DNA from: Thermoleophilia bacterium
GTDB lineage: Bacteria > Actinomycetota > Thermoleophilia > Miltoncostaeales > Miltoncostaeaceae
Reading direction: 5' to 3'
Assembly (NCBI GenBank): GCA_017882585.1
Contig: JADGPF010000076.1
Location: 1-44,428 of the forward strand
Length of the DNA: 44,428 nt
Under the pieces are notes generated by a model. That model was not told where the DNA came from. It ran no database searches and saw nothing but the letters and a program-made list of their open reading frames with translations. Below are positions 6,874 to 15,366 of this stretch, piece by piece (within the stretch, counting starts at the first letter, position 1; each line of letters begins with the position of its first letter). The position numbers were made by a program, and so were the translations under genes.

Positions 6874-8499
6874 ATGACCGCCCAGGACCCGGTGGGGGCC
6901 CGCGCGGTGGCCACCGATCTCACCGACGCCGATCGCGCGCTGCTGGCGCCCTACGTCACCGAAACGACCGGTCCGGTGTTCGCGCTGACGAACCTGCCCG
7001 AGACCGTCAAGGGCGCCCTGTTTGCACGCTATTCGCGCAGCCCGAAATCGCTACGCAGACTCCTCGTCGATGAGTTCCTGACGGACGGGGGCGCGATTGC
7101 GACCGGTGCGGGGCCAGGCCAGGCCCAGGCCGATGCGCTGTATCAGCGGGTCTTGGCCGATTATGGGGACGACTCGGTCGCCCAACTGGGCGGTGCGCAT
7201 GTCGCAGTTGAAGGCGCATCGAACATCCTGACCAAGCTGCTCCAGTGGGGCCGGCTGGCGAGCTACCTCGAGCAATCAACACGGTATATCGCCTATACCG
7301 ATCGCCCTGGCGGCCAGTGGCGCTATTACACCCCACCTGACGTCGCAGCCCATCCGGAGGTCGGGCCCGCCTACAGCCGGACGCTCGACCGGGCATTCGC
7401 ATCGTACGCGCAGATGATTCCGGTCTTGATCGCCTACTGGGATGCGCACGTGCCCACCGACGACGCGCCGGCCGCGGCACGCCAACGCGCGGTACGCGCC
7501 CGAGCGCTCGACAGCCTGCGCGGGCTGCTGCCCGCCGCGACACGGTCGAACGTGGGCATCTTCGCGTCCGGCCAGGCGTTCGAGGCCCTGCTGGTGCGCC
7601 TGATCGCCCATCCGTTGCCCGAGGCGCGCGAGGCCGGCGAGCGCATCCTTTCCCAACTGCGCCTGGTAATCCCCGCGTTCTTGACGCGCGTCGACCGTCC
7701 CGACCGTGGGCTGCGTCACGCCCAGTACCTGCGCGACACCGAGGACGCGACGGCGGAAGTGGCCCGCACGACGCTGGGGCACGCCGATCACGGGTCGTCG
7801 GGGACCCGTGTGCGCCTACTCGAATGGGATCGCGACGGCGAGGCCCGCGTCATCGCCCACGCGCTGTGGACCGCATCGGACCGCGGCTATGACGAGGTCC
7901 GCGCGGTCGTCGACAGAATGACTGCCGCCGACCGGGCCCGGGCGCTTGGCGCGTATACGGGCGATCGCAGCGACCGCCGCTACAAGCCCGGACGTGCGCT
8001 CGAGACAACCACGTATACGTTCGAGATCGTGTGCGACTATGGGGCGTATCGAGACCTGCAGCGACACCGGATGCTCACGCTCCAGGCCCAGCCACTGGGT
8101 GTCGCGCTCGGGTGGTCGCTGCCTGAGGAAGTCTCCGAGGCGGGCTGTGGCGATCTCTACGCCCAAGTCATGTCCGACAGCGGCGTGCTCTATGAGCAGC
8201 TGGCAGCGACAGTGCCCCTCGCCGGACCATACGCGGTCAGCCTCGCCCACCGCATTCGGTTCGTGATGGTGATCAACGCCCGGGAGGCAATGCATCTGAT
8301 CGAGTTGCGCAGCCAACCGCAGGGTCATATCGCGTATCGGGACGTCGCGCAGCAGATGCATCAGCGCATCCGCGAGGTCGGCCATACTGCGATTGCCGAC
8401 ATGATGCAGTTCGTCGATCACTCCACGCCGACGGCCGGTCGGCTGGCAGCGGAGCGGCGGTTAGAGCAGCGACGCACAGGTGATCGCAATGCCCGATAG
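6874..8499 (+). CDS. Tandem-duplicated, degenerate ThyX-like protein
   Basis: A 541-residue protein made of two ThyX-like (flavin-dependent thymidylate synthase) repeats. Canonical ThyX is about half this length and carries RHRxxSxxxxSxR. The first repeat has GGAHVAVEGASN, then WGRLASYLEQSTRY at 125-138, so the RHR position is Trp-Gly-Arg. The second repeat has QRHRMLTLQAQPLG (396-409), which keeps RHR but replaces the two serines. Its later part, NAREAMHLIELRSQPQGHIAYR (468-489), matches the ThyX dUMP-binding region. Conversion of dUMP to dTMP is therefore possible but not assured. The ATG at 6874 follows the DUF427 stop by 4 bases. Other ThyX genes, if any, lie outside the window. Confidence 0.8.
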   Translation: MTAQDPVGARAVATDLTDADRALLAPYVTETTGPVFALTNLPETVKGALFARYSRSPKSLRRLLVDEFLTDGGAIATGAGPGQAQADALYQRVLADYGDDSVAQLGGAHVAVEGASNILTKLLQWGRLASYLEQSTRYIAYTDRPGGQWRYYTPPDVAAHPEVGPAYSRTLDRAFASYAQMIPVLIAYWDAHVPTDDAPAAARQRAVRARALDSLRGLLPAATRSNVGIFASGQAFEALLVRLIAHPLPEAREAGERILSQLRLVIPAFLTRVDRPDRGLRHAQYLRDTEDATAEVARTTLGHADHGSSGTRVRLLEWDRDGEARVIAHALWTASDRGYDEVRAVVDRMTAADRARALGAYTGDRSDRRYKPGRALETTTYTFEIVCDYGAYRDLQRHRMLTLQAQPLGVALGWSLPEEVSEAGCGDLYAQVMSDSGVLYEQLAATVPLAGPYAVSLAHRIRFVMVINAREAMHLIELRSQPQGHIAYRDVAQQMHQRIREVGHTAIADMMQFVDHSTPTAGRLAAERRLEQRRTGDRNAR

Positions 8500-9331
8500 C
8501 CCCAATGGCACTCCACCCTCCCGACCGCGCCTGGGCGGCATGGCCCTCGCCAACGGTCTGCTTGTCCACGGGCCGACGCACTGGGCCGCCGCGATCCAGC
8601 GCGCCGACGGCTCGATCGCGGTCGCCTCGGGCCGCAAGCCGCGATTCAACATCGGGGCGATCGGCGACCTGCCGGTCGTCCGAGGCGTGCTGAGGATCGG
8701 GGAATCCGTCGCGGTACTCCCGGTCATGCGGCGCAACCTCCCGGAGGCGCGCTTCGCGATCGAGGAACGCGAGGCCGCCTACACCGTCGTTGGCGCGTTT
8801 CTCACCGGTGTTATCGCGCGCCGCCGCTTACGCTGGCCGATCGCCCAGGAGACCGTGTCGGCGGTCGTCGGGCTCGCGCCGGCGATCGTGTCGCTGCGGA
8901 CCTCGCGGGCCGCGGCCTGGCACGCGGTCGAGCATAAGAGCATCGCCGCCTACGAGGCGGGCGGGCTCGCCGAGGTGGCACGCGCCGGCGAATATCCCAA
9001 GGAGCACCCGCGCTGCGGCAGCAATCTCATCGCCCCGATGATGGTGGCGACGATCGGGACCAACCTGCTGCTGCGGGCCCTGCCGACCGATCGGCGTCCC
9101 GGCATGCGGACGGTCGCCGGCGTGATCGGGATCGGTGCCGCGGTCGAGGTGTTCTCGTTCGCGTCGCGTCATCCTGAGCACCTGGTCGCGCGCGGGATCC
9201 ACGGCATCGGCTATGCGATCCAGGCCACAATCGCCACGAAGGAGCCTGAGGAGTCCGAGCTGCTCGTCGGTGCCGCCGCGCTGCGCGAGATCTGCCGTGT
9301 CGAGGGGACCTCCGCCGGTACTGCGGCCTAA
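8489..9331 (+). CDS. DUF1385 membrane protein
   Basis: A 280-residue protein of the DUF1385 family, predicted metal-dependent membrane proteins of unknown function. The hallmark is the histidine/glutamate motif WHAVEHKSIAAYE in the middle, followed by EHPRCGSNLI. Hydrophobic stretches lie around AAYTVVGAFLTGVIA, VVGLAPAIVSL and VAGVIGIGAAVEVF. I prefer ATG 8489 to the GTG at 8480 because AGGTGA (8478-8483) is a good Shine-Dalgarno sequence 5 bases ahead of it. The gene overlaps the end of thyX by 11 bases and is probably translated by coupling. Confidence 0.88.
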   Translation: MPDSPNGTPPSRPRLGGMALANGLLVHGPTHWAAAIQRADGSIAVASGRKPRFNIGAIGDLPVVRGVLRIGESVAVLPVMRRNLPEARFAIEEREAAYTVVGAFLTGVIARRRLRWPIAQETVSAVVGLAPAIVSLRTSRAAAWHAVEHKSIAAYEAGGLAEVARAGEYPKEHPRCGSNLIAPMMVATIGTNLLLRALPTDRRPGMRTVAGVIGIGAAVEVFSFASRHPEHLVARGIHGIGYAIQATIATKEPEESELLVGAAALREICRVEGTSAGTAA

Positions 9332-9376
9332 GGGCCGGCACCGCAGGCAGCACCGGATCGCATACGGTTGGCGTAA

Positions 9377-9382
9377 TAGACT
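9377..9382 (+). promoter_or_regulatory. Putative -10 box (TAGACT) of the nicotinate phosphoribosyltransferase gene
   Basis: TAGACT lies 28 bases before the ATG at 9411, within a 79-base gap after DUF1385. The same hexamer occurs at 3802-3807 and 11010-11015, each time ahead of a plus-strand gene. AGGTGA at about 9400 is the likely ribosome site. Confidence 0.4.
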
Positions 9383-9410
9383 GGGACGGCGACATGGCAG
9401 GTGACGCGAG

Positions 9411-10541
9411 ATGAGCAAGGTGCCCAATGCCCTGCGCCGCCGGCTGGCCCCCGCGACGTTCGCGCTGCCGGTCGACAAGATGCGCAGCGGCTATTACTCC
9501 GATGCGTATTTCACGTTCTCCCGCGAGGTCCTCGAGCACGACGGGCATCGGCCCCGCGTGCTGATGCAGGTCTTCCAACGCGACGACTCCGTGCTGGGCG
9601 GGATCGACGAGGCCCTGGCGATCCTGCGGCTGTGCTCCGGCCGCGACGTCGATGGCCAATGGGTCAACGGCTGGGGCGGGCTCAGCGTGCGTGCCCTGTT
9701 TGACGGAGATCTGATCGAGCCCTGGGAGCCGGTCCTCGAAATCGAGGGCGATTACTCGCTGTTCTGCCACCTCGAGACGCTGTACCTCGGAGTCCTCGCG
9801 CGCCGGACGCTGATCAGCCGCAACGTGCGCGACGTGGTCGAGGCCGCCGGAGGAAAGCCGATCATGTACTTCCCGGCGCGGTTCGACCATTGGCACGTCC
9901 AGACCGGAGACGGCTGGGCCGCACACATCGCGGGCGCGATCGGGGTCTCCACCGATGCCCAGGCATCGTGGTGGGGCGGCAAGGGCATCGGGACGGTCCC
10001 CCACGGGTTGATCGCCGCATATGGCGGGGACACGGTCCGGGCCGCCGTGAAGTTTGCCGACCGGTTCGCAGATGAGCTGTACGTCACCGTCCTGGTGGAC
10101 TTCGAAAATGACTCGGTGCGCACGGCTCTCGAGGTCGCCGACGCCCTGGGAGACCGTCTGTGGGCGGTGCGCGTCGACACGTCGGACACGATGGTCGACC
10201 GCTCCCTATGGCACGAGATGGGGCGCTTCCGCCCGACCGGAGTCGTTCCGGAGCTCGTCGCGAAGGTGCGCCGCGCCCTCGACAATGCGGGGCACGAGCG
10301 GGTGCGCATCGTGGCCTCCGGAGGCTTCGATCCGGCACGCATTCGTACGTTCGAGCGCGCCTCGGTCCCGGTCGACGCCTACGGTGTCGGCAGCTCGCTG
10401 CTGCGGGGCGCCAACGACTTCACCGCCGACGTCGTCCGCGTCGACGGCCGCCCGTGCGCCAAGGTCGGGCGCGAGGAGCGCCCCGCCCCGCGACTGGCAC
10501 CTGTCGTGTGGGACCAGGAGCCATCCGGAGACCCCGTGTGA
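9411..10541 (+). CDS. pncB: Nicotinate phosphoribosyltransferase
   Basis: A 376-residue type II phosphoribosyltransferase-fold enzyme of NAD salvage, forming nicotinate mononucleotide from nicotinate and PRPP. The signature KMRSGYYSDAYF near residues 23-34 is typical of nicotinate phosphoribosyltransferases. Later segments with ARFDHWHVQTGDGWAAHIAG, the barrel motif RVDTSDT and the phosphate-site-like ASGGFDPARI and GVGSSLL fit the family. It is short for the family, at the low end of the range. The stop overlaps the next gene (GTGA). Quinolinate or nicotinamide specificity is less likely given the SDAYF loop. Confidence 0.85.
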   Translation: MSKVPNALRRRLAPATFALPVDKMRSGYYSDAYFTFSREVLEHDGHRPRVLMQVFQRDDSVLGGIDEALAILRLCSGRDVDGQWVNGWGGLSVRALFDGDLIEPWEPVLEIEGDYSLFCHLETLYLGVLARRTLISRNVRDVVEAAGGKPIMYFPARFDHWHVQTGDGWAAHIAGAIGVSTDAQASWWGGKGIGTVPHGLIAAYGGDTVRAAVKFADRFADELYVTVLVDFENDSVRTALEVADALGDRLWAVRVDTSDTMVDRSLWHEMGRFRPTGVVPELVAKVRRALDNAGHERVRIVASGGFDPARIRTFERASVPVDAYGVGSSLLRGANDFTADVVRVDGRPCAKVGREERPAPRLAPVVWDQEPSGDPV

Positions 10542-10957
10542 TCGCGTCCGCACGCCTGCACCACGTCGCCTACGTCGTCGCGGACCTCGATGCCGCGTTG
10601 CCGATGTTTGTCGCGCGGTACGGGCTGGTCGAGGACATCCGCGAACTGATGCCCGATCAGGGCGTTGAGGCGATCATGCTGCGCGCAGGCAGCGCCGGCA
10701 TCGAGCTGATTTCGCCTCTGGACCCGGACGGGGCCATCGGACGCTTCCTCGACAAGCGCGGCGAGGGCCTGCACCACGTGGCCTTTGCGGTCGACGACAT
10801 CGACGCCACACTGACCGAGCTCGCGCACGCCGGTGTTGAGCTGATCGATGCCACCCCGCGGCGCGGCCTGGGCGGCCACCGCGTCGCGTTCATCCATCCG
10901 CGGTCCGGGGCGGGTGCCCTGACCGAGTTGGTCGAGGTCACCGACGACGCCCACTGA
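10538..10957 (+). CDS. mce: Methylmalonyl-CoA epimerase (VOC family)
   Basis: A 139-residue vicinal-oxygen-chelate protein with two beta-alpha-beta-beta-beta modules. Metal-site residues are visible in LHHVAYVVADLDAAL at the start, GEGLHHVAFAVDDID in the middle and ALTELVEV near the end, which is the epimerase pattern. It interconverts the 2R and 2S forms of methylmalonyl-CoA for propionate or odd-chain degradation through methylmalonyl-CoA mutase. The GTG start overlaps the preceding stop (GTGA). No mutase gene lies in the window, so the substrate rests on family similarity. Confidence 0.88.
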   Translation: MIASARLHHVAYVVADLDAALPMFVARYGLVEDIRELMPDQGVEAIMLRAGSAGIELISPLDPDGAIGRFLDKRGEGLHHVAFAVDDIDATLTELAHAGVELIDATPRRGLGGHRVAFIHPRSGAGALTELVEVTDDAH

Positions 10958-10968
10958 CCACGCCGCCG

Positions 10969-10993
10969 CGCTCGGGCCTGCGCCCGGCAAGCG
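10969..10993 (+). terminator. Candidate hairpin terminator after the epimerase gene
   Basis: CGGGC-CTGC-GCCCG (10973-10986) forms a 5-bp stem with a 4-base loop. An outer CGCT/AGCG pairing (10969-10972 with 10990-10993) extends it across a 3-base bulge. It starts 11 bases after the stop. No T-tract follows. Confidence 0.4.
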
Positions 10994-11009
10994 GTCACAT
11001 CGGCCACGA

Positions 11010-11015
11010 TAGACT
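11010..11015 (+). promoter_or_regulatory. Putative -10 box (TAGACT) ahead of the 11047 gene and ychF
   Basis: TAGACT precedes the ATG at 11047 by 31 bases. A strong ribosome site, AAGGAG, lies 6 bases before that ATG, so this message would have a normal leader. Confidence 0.4.
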
Positions 11016-11046
11016 CGACCGCGGCGATCGATACGAAGGAGCGCCC

Positions 11047-11268
11047 ATGGCCGGACGTCGGCTGGAAATTGGCTTTGATGGCGGCAACATCCTACGCGTG
11101 ACGCTTGATGAGTCGCAGGTCGTCGCGCTCACCGACGTGCTCGGCGACGCGTCCGGGTGGCACCAGATCGATGCCGACGAGGGAAAGTACTGGGTCAAAC
11201 TCGCCGACTTGCAGTTTCTGCGTATCCCGGATGACGGCCCCCATGGGGTCGGCTTCTCGCGCGAGTAG
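11047..11268 (+). CDS. Small hypothetical protein upstream of ychF
   Basis: A 73-residue product (MAGRRLEIGFDGGNILRV...GVGFSRE) without a family I can name. It reads like a small beta-strand-rich domain: alternating strands EIGFDGGNILRVTL, KYWVKLADLQFLRI and a conserved-looking VVALTDVLGDA helix. No membrane segment or cysteines. The AAGGAG ribosome site makes it a confident gene. It ends 9 bases before ychF and is presumably co-transcribed. Confidence 0.7.
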   Translation: MAGRRLEIGFDGGNILRVTLDESQVVALTDVLGDASGWHQIDADEGKYWVKLADLQFLRIPDDGPHGVGFSRE

Positions 11269-11277
11269 GCGGAACCC

Positions 11278-12354
11278 GTGGACCTGGGACTGGTCGGGCG
11301 TACGAACGCCGGCAAAACCGCACTGTTCAACCTGATCACGCAATCCTCCGCCGAGGTCGCGCCGTACCCGTTCACGACCCGCGAGGCGCTGCGTGGCATG
11401 GCGGAGGTCCCGGACCCCCGGGTCGACGCGATCGCCGACGCGCAGGACATCCCACGCAGGGTCCAGGCACAGGTGCAGGTCGTCGACATCCCGGGTCTGG
11501 CCGCCGGTGCCGGCCAGGGCGAAGGCCTCGGTGGCAAGGCGCTGGGCGAGCTGCGTCAAACAGACGCGCTGATCCACGTGATCCGAGCGTTTGCCAATCG
11601 CGAGGTACCGCACCCCGACGATGCGATTGACCCCGTCGCCGACGCGGAAGCAATCGACCTCGAGCTGATCCTGGCCGACCGCGAACAAGTCGAGCGACGC
11701 CTCGAAAAGGTCCGCAAGGGCGCCAAGTCCGGCGACGCGGCCGCACGGGCCGAGCTGGTGCTGCTGGACCAGCTGGCCACGGAACTCGACGCGGGGACAC
11801 CGGTGCGTGTGGACGCCGATGACGATGCCCGCGCGCTGGCCGCCGAGATGGGGCTGCTGACAGTCAAGCCGGTGCTGTATGTGCTCAACGCCGACGACCC
11901 TGGCGATCCGCCCGCGGACCTTGCCGCGTACGCAGGATCACGGAACGCACAGGTGATCGCCCTCGCCGTCGGGACCGAGCTTGAACTGGCCCAGCTCAGC
12001 GACCAGGAGGCCGCCGAGCTGGCAGCCGAGATGGAGCTCGGCGATGTGCGCGGCGCCGACGCGGTCGTGCGGGCCGCCTACGAGCTCCTCGATCTGGTCA
12101 CGTTTTTCACCGGCTCGGGGCCGCCGGAGGCCCGGGCATGGCCGATCCGACGCGGCCTCACCGCGGATCGCGCGGCTGGCAAGATCCATTCGGACCTCGA
12201 GCGTGGCTTCATCCGTGCCGAAGTCGTGCCCTGGGAGGATCTCGTCCGAGCGGGCTCGTTCGCGAAGGCCCGCGAGTCGGCCCAACTGCGCATGGAGGGC
12301 AAAGATTACGTCGTCCAGGAAGGCGACGTGCTCCAGATCCGCTTCGCGGTCTGA
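11278..12354 (+). CDS. ychF: YchF-family GTPase/ATPase (Ola1-type)
   Basis: A 358-residue YchF/Ola1 protein, a ribosome-associated P-loop nucleotidase. The G1 loop reads GRTNAGKT (residues 7-14), where most YchF proteins have GLPNVGKS. G3 is DIPGLAAGAGQGEGLG, and the G4 position is NADD in place of NKxD, as expected for a family that prefers ATP. The C-terminal TGS domain is clear, with RMEGKDYVVQEGDVLQIRF at the end. GTG start. It converges on cysN with a small hairpin between them. The altered P-loop and reduced length suggest a divergent branch. Confidence 0.92.
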   Translation: MDLGLVGRTNAGKTALFNLITQSSAEVAPYPFTTREALRGMAEVPDPRVDAIADAQDIPRRVQAQVQVVDIPGLAAGAGQGEGLGGKALGELRQTDALIHVIRAFANREVPHPDDAIDPVADAEAIDLELILADREQVERRLEKVRKGAKSGDAAARAELVLLDQLATELDAGTPVRVDADDDARALAAEMGLLTVKPVLYVLNADDPGDPPADLAAYAGSRNAQVIALAVGTELELAQLSDQEAAELAAEMELGDVRGADAVVRAAYELLDLVTFFTGSGPPEARAWPIRRGLTADRAAGKIHSDLERGFIRAEVVPWEDLVRAGSFAKARESAQLRMEGKDYVVQEGDVLQIRFAV

Positions 12355-12365
12355 CCGTCCGCCGT

Positions 12366-12383
12366 CCGCCCGAAAGGGGGCGG
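12366..12383. terminator. Small hairpin between convergent ychF and cysN
   Basis: CCGCCC (12366-12371) pairs with GGGCGG (12378-12383) around a 6-base loop GAAAGG. It fills most of the 33-base gap between the two converging stop codons and could terminate both. Confidence 0.5.
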
Positions 12384-12387
12384 CGGC

Positions 12388-13704
12388 CTAGCGGGCGTCC
12401 TCGATCATTCCGGCTGCGACGGTGCGGTTGTCGGCTTCGTCGATAAGCACAAAGCCGCCGGTCGCACGGGTGCGGCGATACGGATCACACATCAGCGGTG
12501 CGGAGGTCCGCAGCCGGACCCGACCGATGTCGTTCAGCCCGAATGCCACCACGTCCCGCTCTCCCGCGAGCGTCTCGACGTTCACGCGCTCCTCGAGCGC
12601 GACGACGATCGCCTGCGCGGTCCGCGTCGTGTGTTTGATCACCAGCCGATCCCCGACGCACAGGGGACGCTCGGACATCCAGCAGATCGTCGCGTCGAGT
12701 TCTCGGGCCACCACGGGCGCATCGTCCGGCACGCAGATCAGGTCGCCGCGCGAGACATCCAGATCGTCCTCGAGCCGAACCGTCACCGACAGCGGCGCAC
12801 TCGCCTCATCGCGCTCGCCGTCGTAGGTGTCGATCGCCGCGATGCGCGTCAGCTGGCCCCCGGGGAGCACGAGTACCTCGTCGCCCGTGCGCAGCACGCC
12901 GCTTGCGAGCTGGCCCGCGTAGCCACGGTAGTCGGCATCGACCGGGCGCGCGTCGGCTGCGTCCGGCAGAGAGACCCCGTCGCCCCACGAGACGGCCGCG
13001 CCCGGCCGAATCACCCACTGGACAGGGAACCGGGTCGGCGTGTCGGCGGGATGGTCGGCCTCGAGGTCGACGGTCTCGAGGTGCTCCAACAGCGTGGGCC
13101 CGCCATACCACGGCATCTCGACCGAGCGGTCCACGACGTTGTCGCCGTTCAGCGCTGAGATCGGGATCGCCGACACCTCGCGAACGGGCAGCGGCGCCAA
13201 GAACTCGCGGATCTCGGCCACGATGCGTGTAAACGTCTCCTCGCTGTACCCGACCAGATCCATCTTGTTCACACACACCACCAGGTGTGGGATCCCGAGC
13301 AGTGCGCTGATGTACGCGTGACGCTTGGATTGCTCGAGCACACCCTTGCGGGCGTCGATCAGCACGATCGACAGGTCGGCGGTCGAGGCTCCGGTCACCA
13401 TGTTGCGCGTGTACTGCTTGTGGCCGGGCACATCGGCGATGATGAACCGCCGACGATCCGTGGCGAAGTACCGATAGGCGACGTCGATCGTGATGCCCTG
13501 CTCGCGCTCGGCGCGCAGGCCGTCGGTAATCAGCGCCAGGTCGAGCCCGCCGTCGCTGCTGCGGCGCCGGCTCGCCTCAGCCACCTGCACGAGCTGGTCC
13601 TCAAGGACCTGCTTGGTGTCGTACAGCAGCCGCCCGATAAGCGTGCTCTTGCCGTCATCGACGGATCCGGCGGTGGTGAACCGCAGCAGGCCGTGCGCGC
13701 TCAA
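12388..13704 (-). CDS. cysN: Sulfate adenylyltransferase large subunit (GTPase) CysN
   Basis: A 438-residue EF-Tu-like GTPase that drives APS formation from ATP and sulfate with CysD. G1 is GSVDDGKST (about 14-22), G2 lies in REQGITIDVAYR, G3 reads DVPGHKQYTRNM and G4 is NKMD. G3 has Val where DTPGH is usual. There is no fused CysC (APS kinase) domain, consistent with an APS rather than PAPS route. I chose TTG at 13704 because it overlaps the cysD stop as TTGA, matching the coupling seen throughout the window, and because it places GLLRFTTAGS at the N-terminus. It is the last gene of sir-cysH-cysD-cysN. Confidence 0.93.
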   Translation of the reverse strand: MSAHGLLRFTTAGSVDDGKSTLIGRLLYDTKQVLEDQLVQVAEASRRRSSDGGLDLALITDGLRAEREQGITIDVAYRYFATDRRRFIIADVPGHKQYTRNMVTGASTADLSIVLIDARKGVLEQSKRHAYISALLGIPHLVVCVNKMDLVGYSEETFTRIVAEIREFLAPLPVREVSAIPISALNGDNVVDRSVEMPWYGGPTLLEHLETVDLEADHPADTPTRFPVQWVIRPGAAVSWGDGVSLPDAADARPVDADYRGYAGQLASGVLRTGDEVLVLPGGQLTRIAAIDTYDGERDEASAPLSVTVRLEDDLDVSRGDLICVPDDAPVVARELDATICWMSERPLCVGDRLVIKHTTRTAQAIVVALEERVNVETLAGERDVVAFGLNDIGRVRLRTSAPLMCDPYRRTRATGGFVLIDEADNRTVAAGMIEDAR

Positions 13705-14621
13705 AAGTACCCGGCCTTCTTGCGGTCTTCCATCGCGGCCTCGGAGACCCGGTCGTCCGCGCGGGTCTCGCCGCGTTCGGTCACGCGAGTCGCGGCGATC
13801 TCGGTAACGACCTCGTCGAGCGTCGTGGCGAGGGACCGCACGCCCCCGGTGCAGCGCATGTCCCCCACCGTCCGGTACCGCACCGTGGCGGTCTCGACCC
13901 GCTCGCCATCGAGGAGCTCGGTGCCCTCGCGCCAGGCGTACAGCATCCCGTCGCGGGCAAAGACCGGGCGCTCGTGGGCAAAGTAGATCGACGGGACCTC
14001 GAGCTGTTCCTGGGCGATGTACTCCCACACGTCGAGCTCGGTCCAGTTCGACAGCGGGAACACCCGCACGTGCTCGCCCGGACGGACGCGCCCGTTGTAG
14101 AGGTTCCACAGCTCCGGGCGCTGCGACTTGGGGTCCCACTGGCCGAAATCGTCGCGGAACGAGAACACCCGCTCCTTGGCGCGGGCGCGTTCTTCGTCGC
14201 GGCGGGCGCCACCGAATGCCGCGTCAAACCGGTGATCGGCGATGGCGTCAAGCAGCGTGGTGATCTGCAGGCGGTTGCGGGACGCACGCGGTCCGCGGTC
14301 CTCGACGACCCGCCCACGATCGATCGACTCCTGGACGGAGGCGACGATCAGGCGCTCGCCCAGCTCTGCCACGCGCCGGTCGCGGAACGCAATCACCTCG
14401 CAGAAGTTATCGCCCGTGTCCACGTGCATCAGGGGGAACGGGAAGCGCGCCGGGCGGAAGGCCTTCTCGGCGAGGCGCAAGAGCACGATCGAGTCCTTGC
14501 CGCCGCTAAACAGCAGTACGGGGCGCTCGAGCTCGGCGGCAACCTCGCGCATGATGTGAATCGCCTCGGATTCGAGCGCATTGAGATGGGTCAGCGGGGC
14601 ATGGTCGATGGCGGAGCTCAC
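13701..14621 (-). CDS. cysD: Sulfate adenylyltransferase small subunit CysD
   Basis: A 306-residue PP-loop ATP pyrophosphatase subunit of ATP sulfurylase. It has the PP motif LLFSGGKDSIVLLRLA near residue 36, HVDTGDNF, the FDAAFGGARRDEE segment, and the C-terminal RYRTVGDMRCTGGV...ATRVTERGE...KKAGYF block typical of CysD. With CysN it activates sulfate to APS in the cytoplasm. GTG 14621 was chosen because the sequence then begins just ahead of the HLNALESEAIHIMREVAAE helix conserved in the family. A 76-base gap separates it from cysH; nothing gene-like lies there. Confidence 0.95.
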   Translation of the reverse strand: MSSAIDHAPLTHLNALESEAIHIMREVAAELERPVLLFSGGKDSIVLLRLAEKAFRPARFPFPLMHVDTGDNFCEVIAFRDRRVAELGERLIVASVQESIDRGRVVEDRGPRASRNRLQITTLLDAIADHRFDAAFGGARRDEERARAKERVFSFRDDFGQWDPKSQRPELWNLYNGRVRPGEHVRVFPLSNWTELDVWEYIAQEQLEVPSIYFAHERPVFARDGMLYAWREGTELLDGERVETATVRYRTVGDMRCTGGVRSLATTLDEVVTEIAATRVTERGETRADDRVSEAAMEDRKKAGYF

Positions 14622-14697
14622 GCCTCCCCCAGCTCGGATGCCATGGCTCCGACGACCGGACCGATGGCGCGAACGTGCAGCTCGTTGCCAGAGCGCA

Positions 14698-15366
14698 TCA
14701 CGCCGCCGGACCGTCGGTGGGCAGATGCAGTCCGCACTCGGTCTTAGCCGATCCCGCCCAGCGGCCCTCGCGTCCCGCGCCAGGCAACGTGCACGGTGCA
14801 CATCCGATCGAGGCGTATCCCTCGTCGTGCAGCGGGTTGTACGGCAGGTCGTGGCGTGCGATGTAGGCCCACACATCGGTGTCCGTCCAGTCGGCAAGCG
14901 GGCTCGCCTTCCAGACGCCGCGGCGGTCGTCGCGGACCAGCTTCGGCGTCTCGCCCCGGGTCGACGCCTGCTCGCGACGCAGACCGGTCACCCAGCCGTC
15001 CACGCCGCCAAGCGCCTCGTCGAGCGCAGTAACCTTGCGCTCGCCGCAGCAGTGCTCGGCCGTCCACGGGACCCCATCGGGTCGGGTCGCGTCGAAGACC
15101 TCGATCGTGATGCCGTAGCGCTCCTCGACGTTGCGCCACGTCGCCCGCGTCTCCGCGAACAGTACCCCAGTATCGATCGTGAACACCCGCGCGGTCGGCT
15201 CGAGGCGCAGCAGCATGTCGAGCAGCACGGCCTCTTCCTTCTGGAACGAACAGGCGAGTGCCAAGCGCGGATGGAACCGCTCAAGCATGTACCGGAGCAG
15301 TTCCTCGGCGCTGTAGGCCTCGGCATCGGGCACGTATGTGGCGCTGGCGGTGCTCAGACTGCGCAT
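14698..15366 (-). CDS. cysH: Assimilatory APS reductase CysH (4Fe-4S type)
   Basis: A 222-residue phosphosulfate reductase. The Cys-Cys pair at 106-107 (EHCCGERK) together with Cys189-x2-Cys192 (GCAPC) forms the [4Fe-4S] ligand set that marks adenosine 5'-phosphosulfate reductases. The catalytic cysteine is Cys211 in the motif KTECGLH. Thioredoxin-linked reduction of APS yields sulfite for the sulfite reductase encoded just upstream. The ATG at 15366 overlaps the sir stop by 13 bases; further upstream codons in this frame only shadow sir. No APS kinase accompanies it, in agreement with the direct APS route. Confidence 0.95.
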   Translation of the reverse strand: MRSLSTASATYVPDAEAYSAEELLRYMLERFHPRLALACSFQKEEAVLLDMLLRLEPTARVFTIDTGVLFAETRATWRNVEERYGITIEVFDATRPDGVPWTAEHCCGERKVTALDEALGGVDGWVTGLRREQASTRGETPKLVRDDRRGVWKASPLADWTDTDVWAYIARHDLPYNPLHDEGYASIGCAPCTLPGAGREGRWAGSAKTECGLHLPTDGPAA

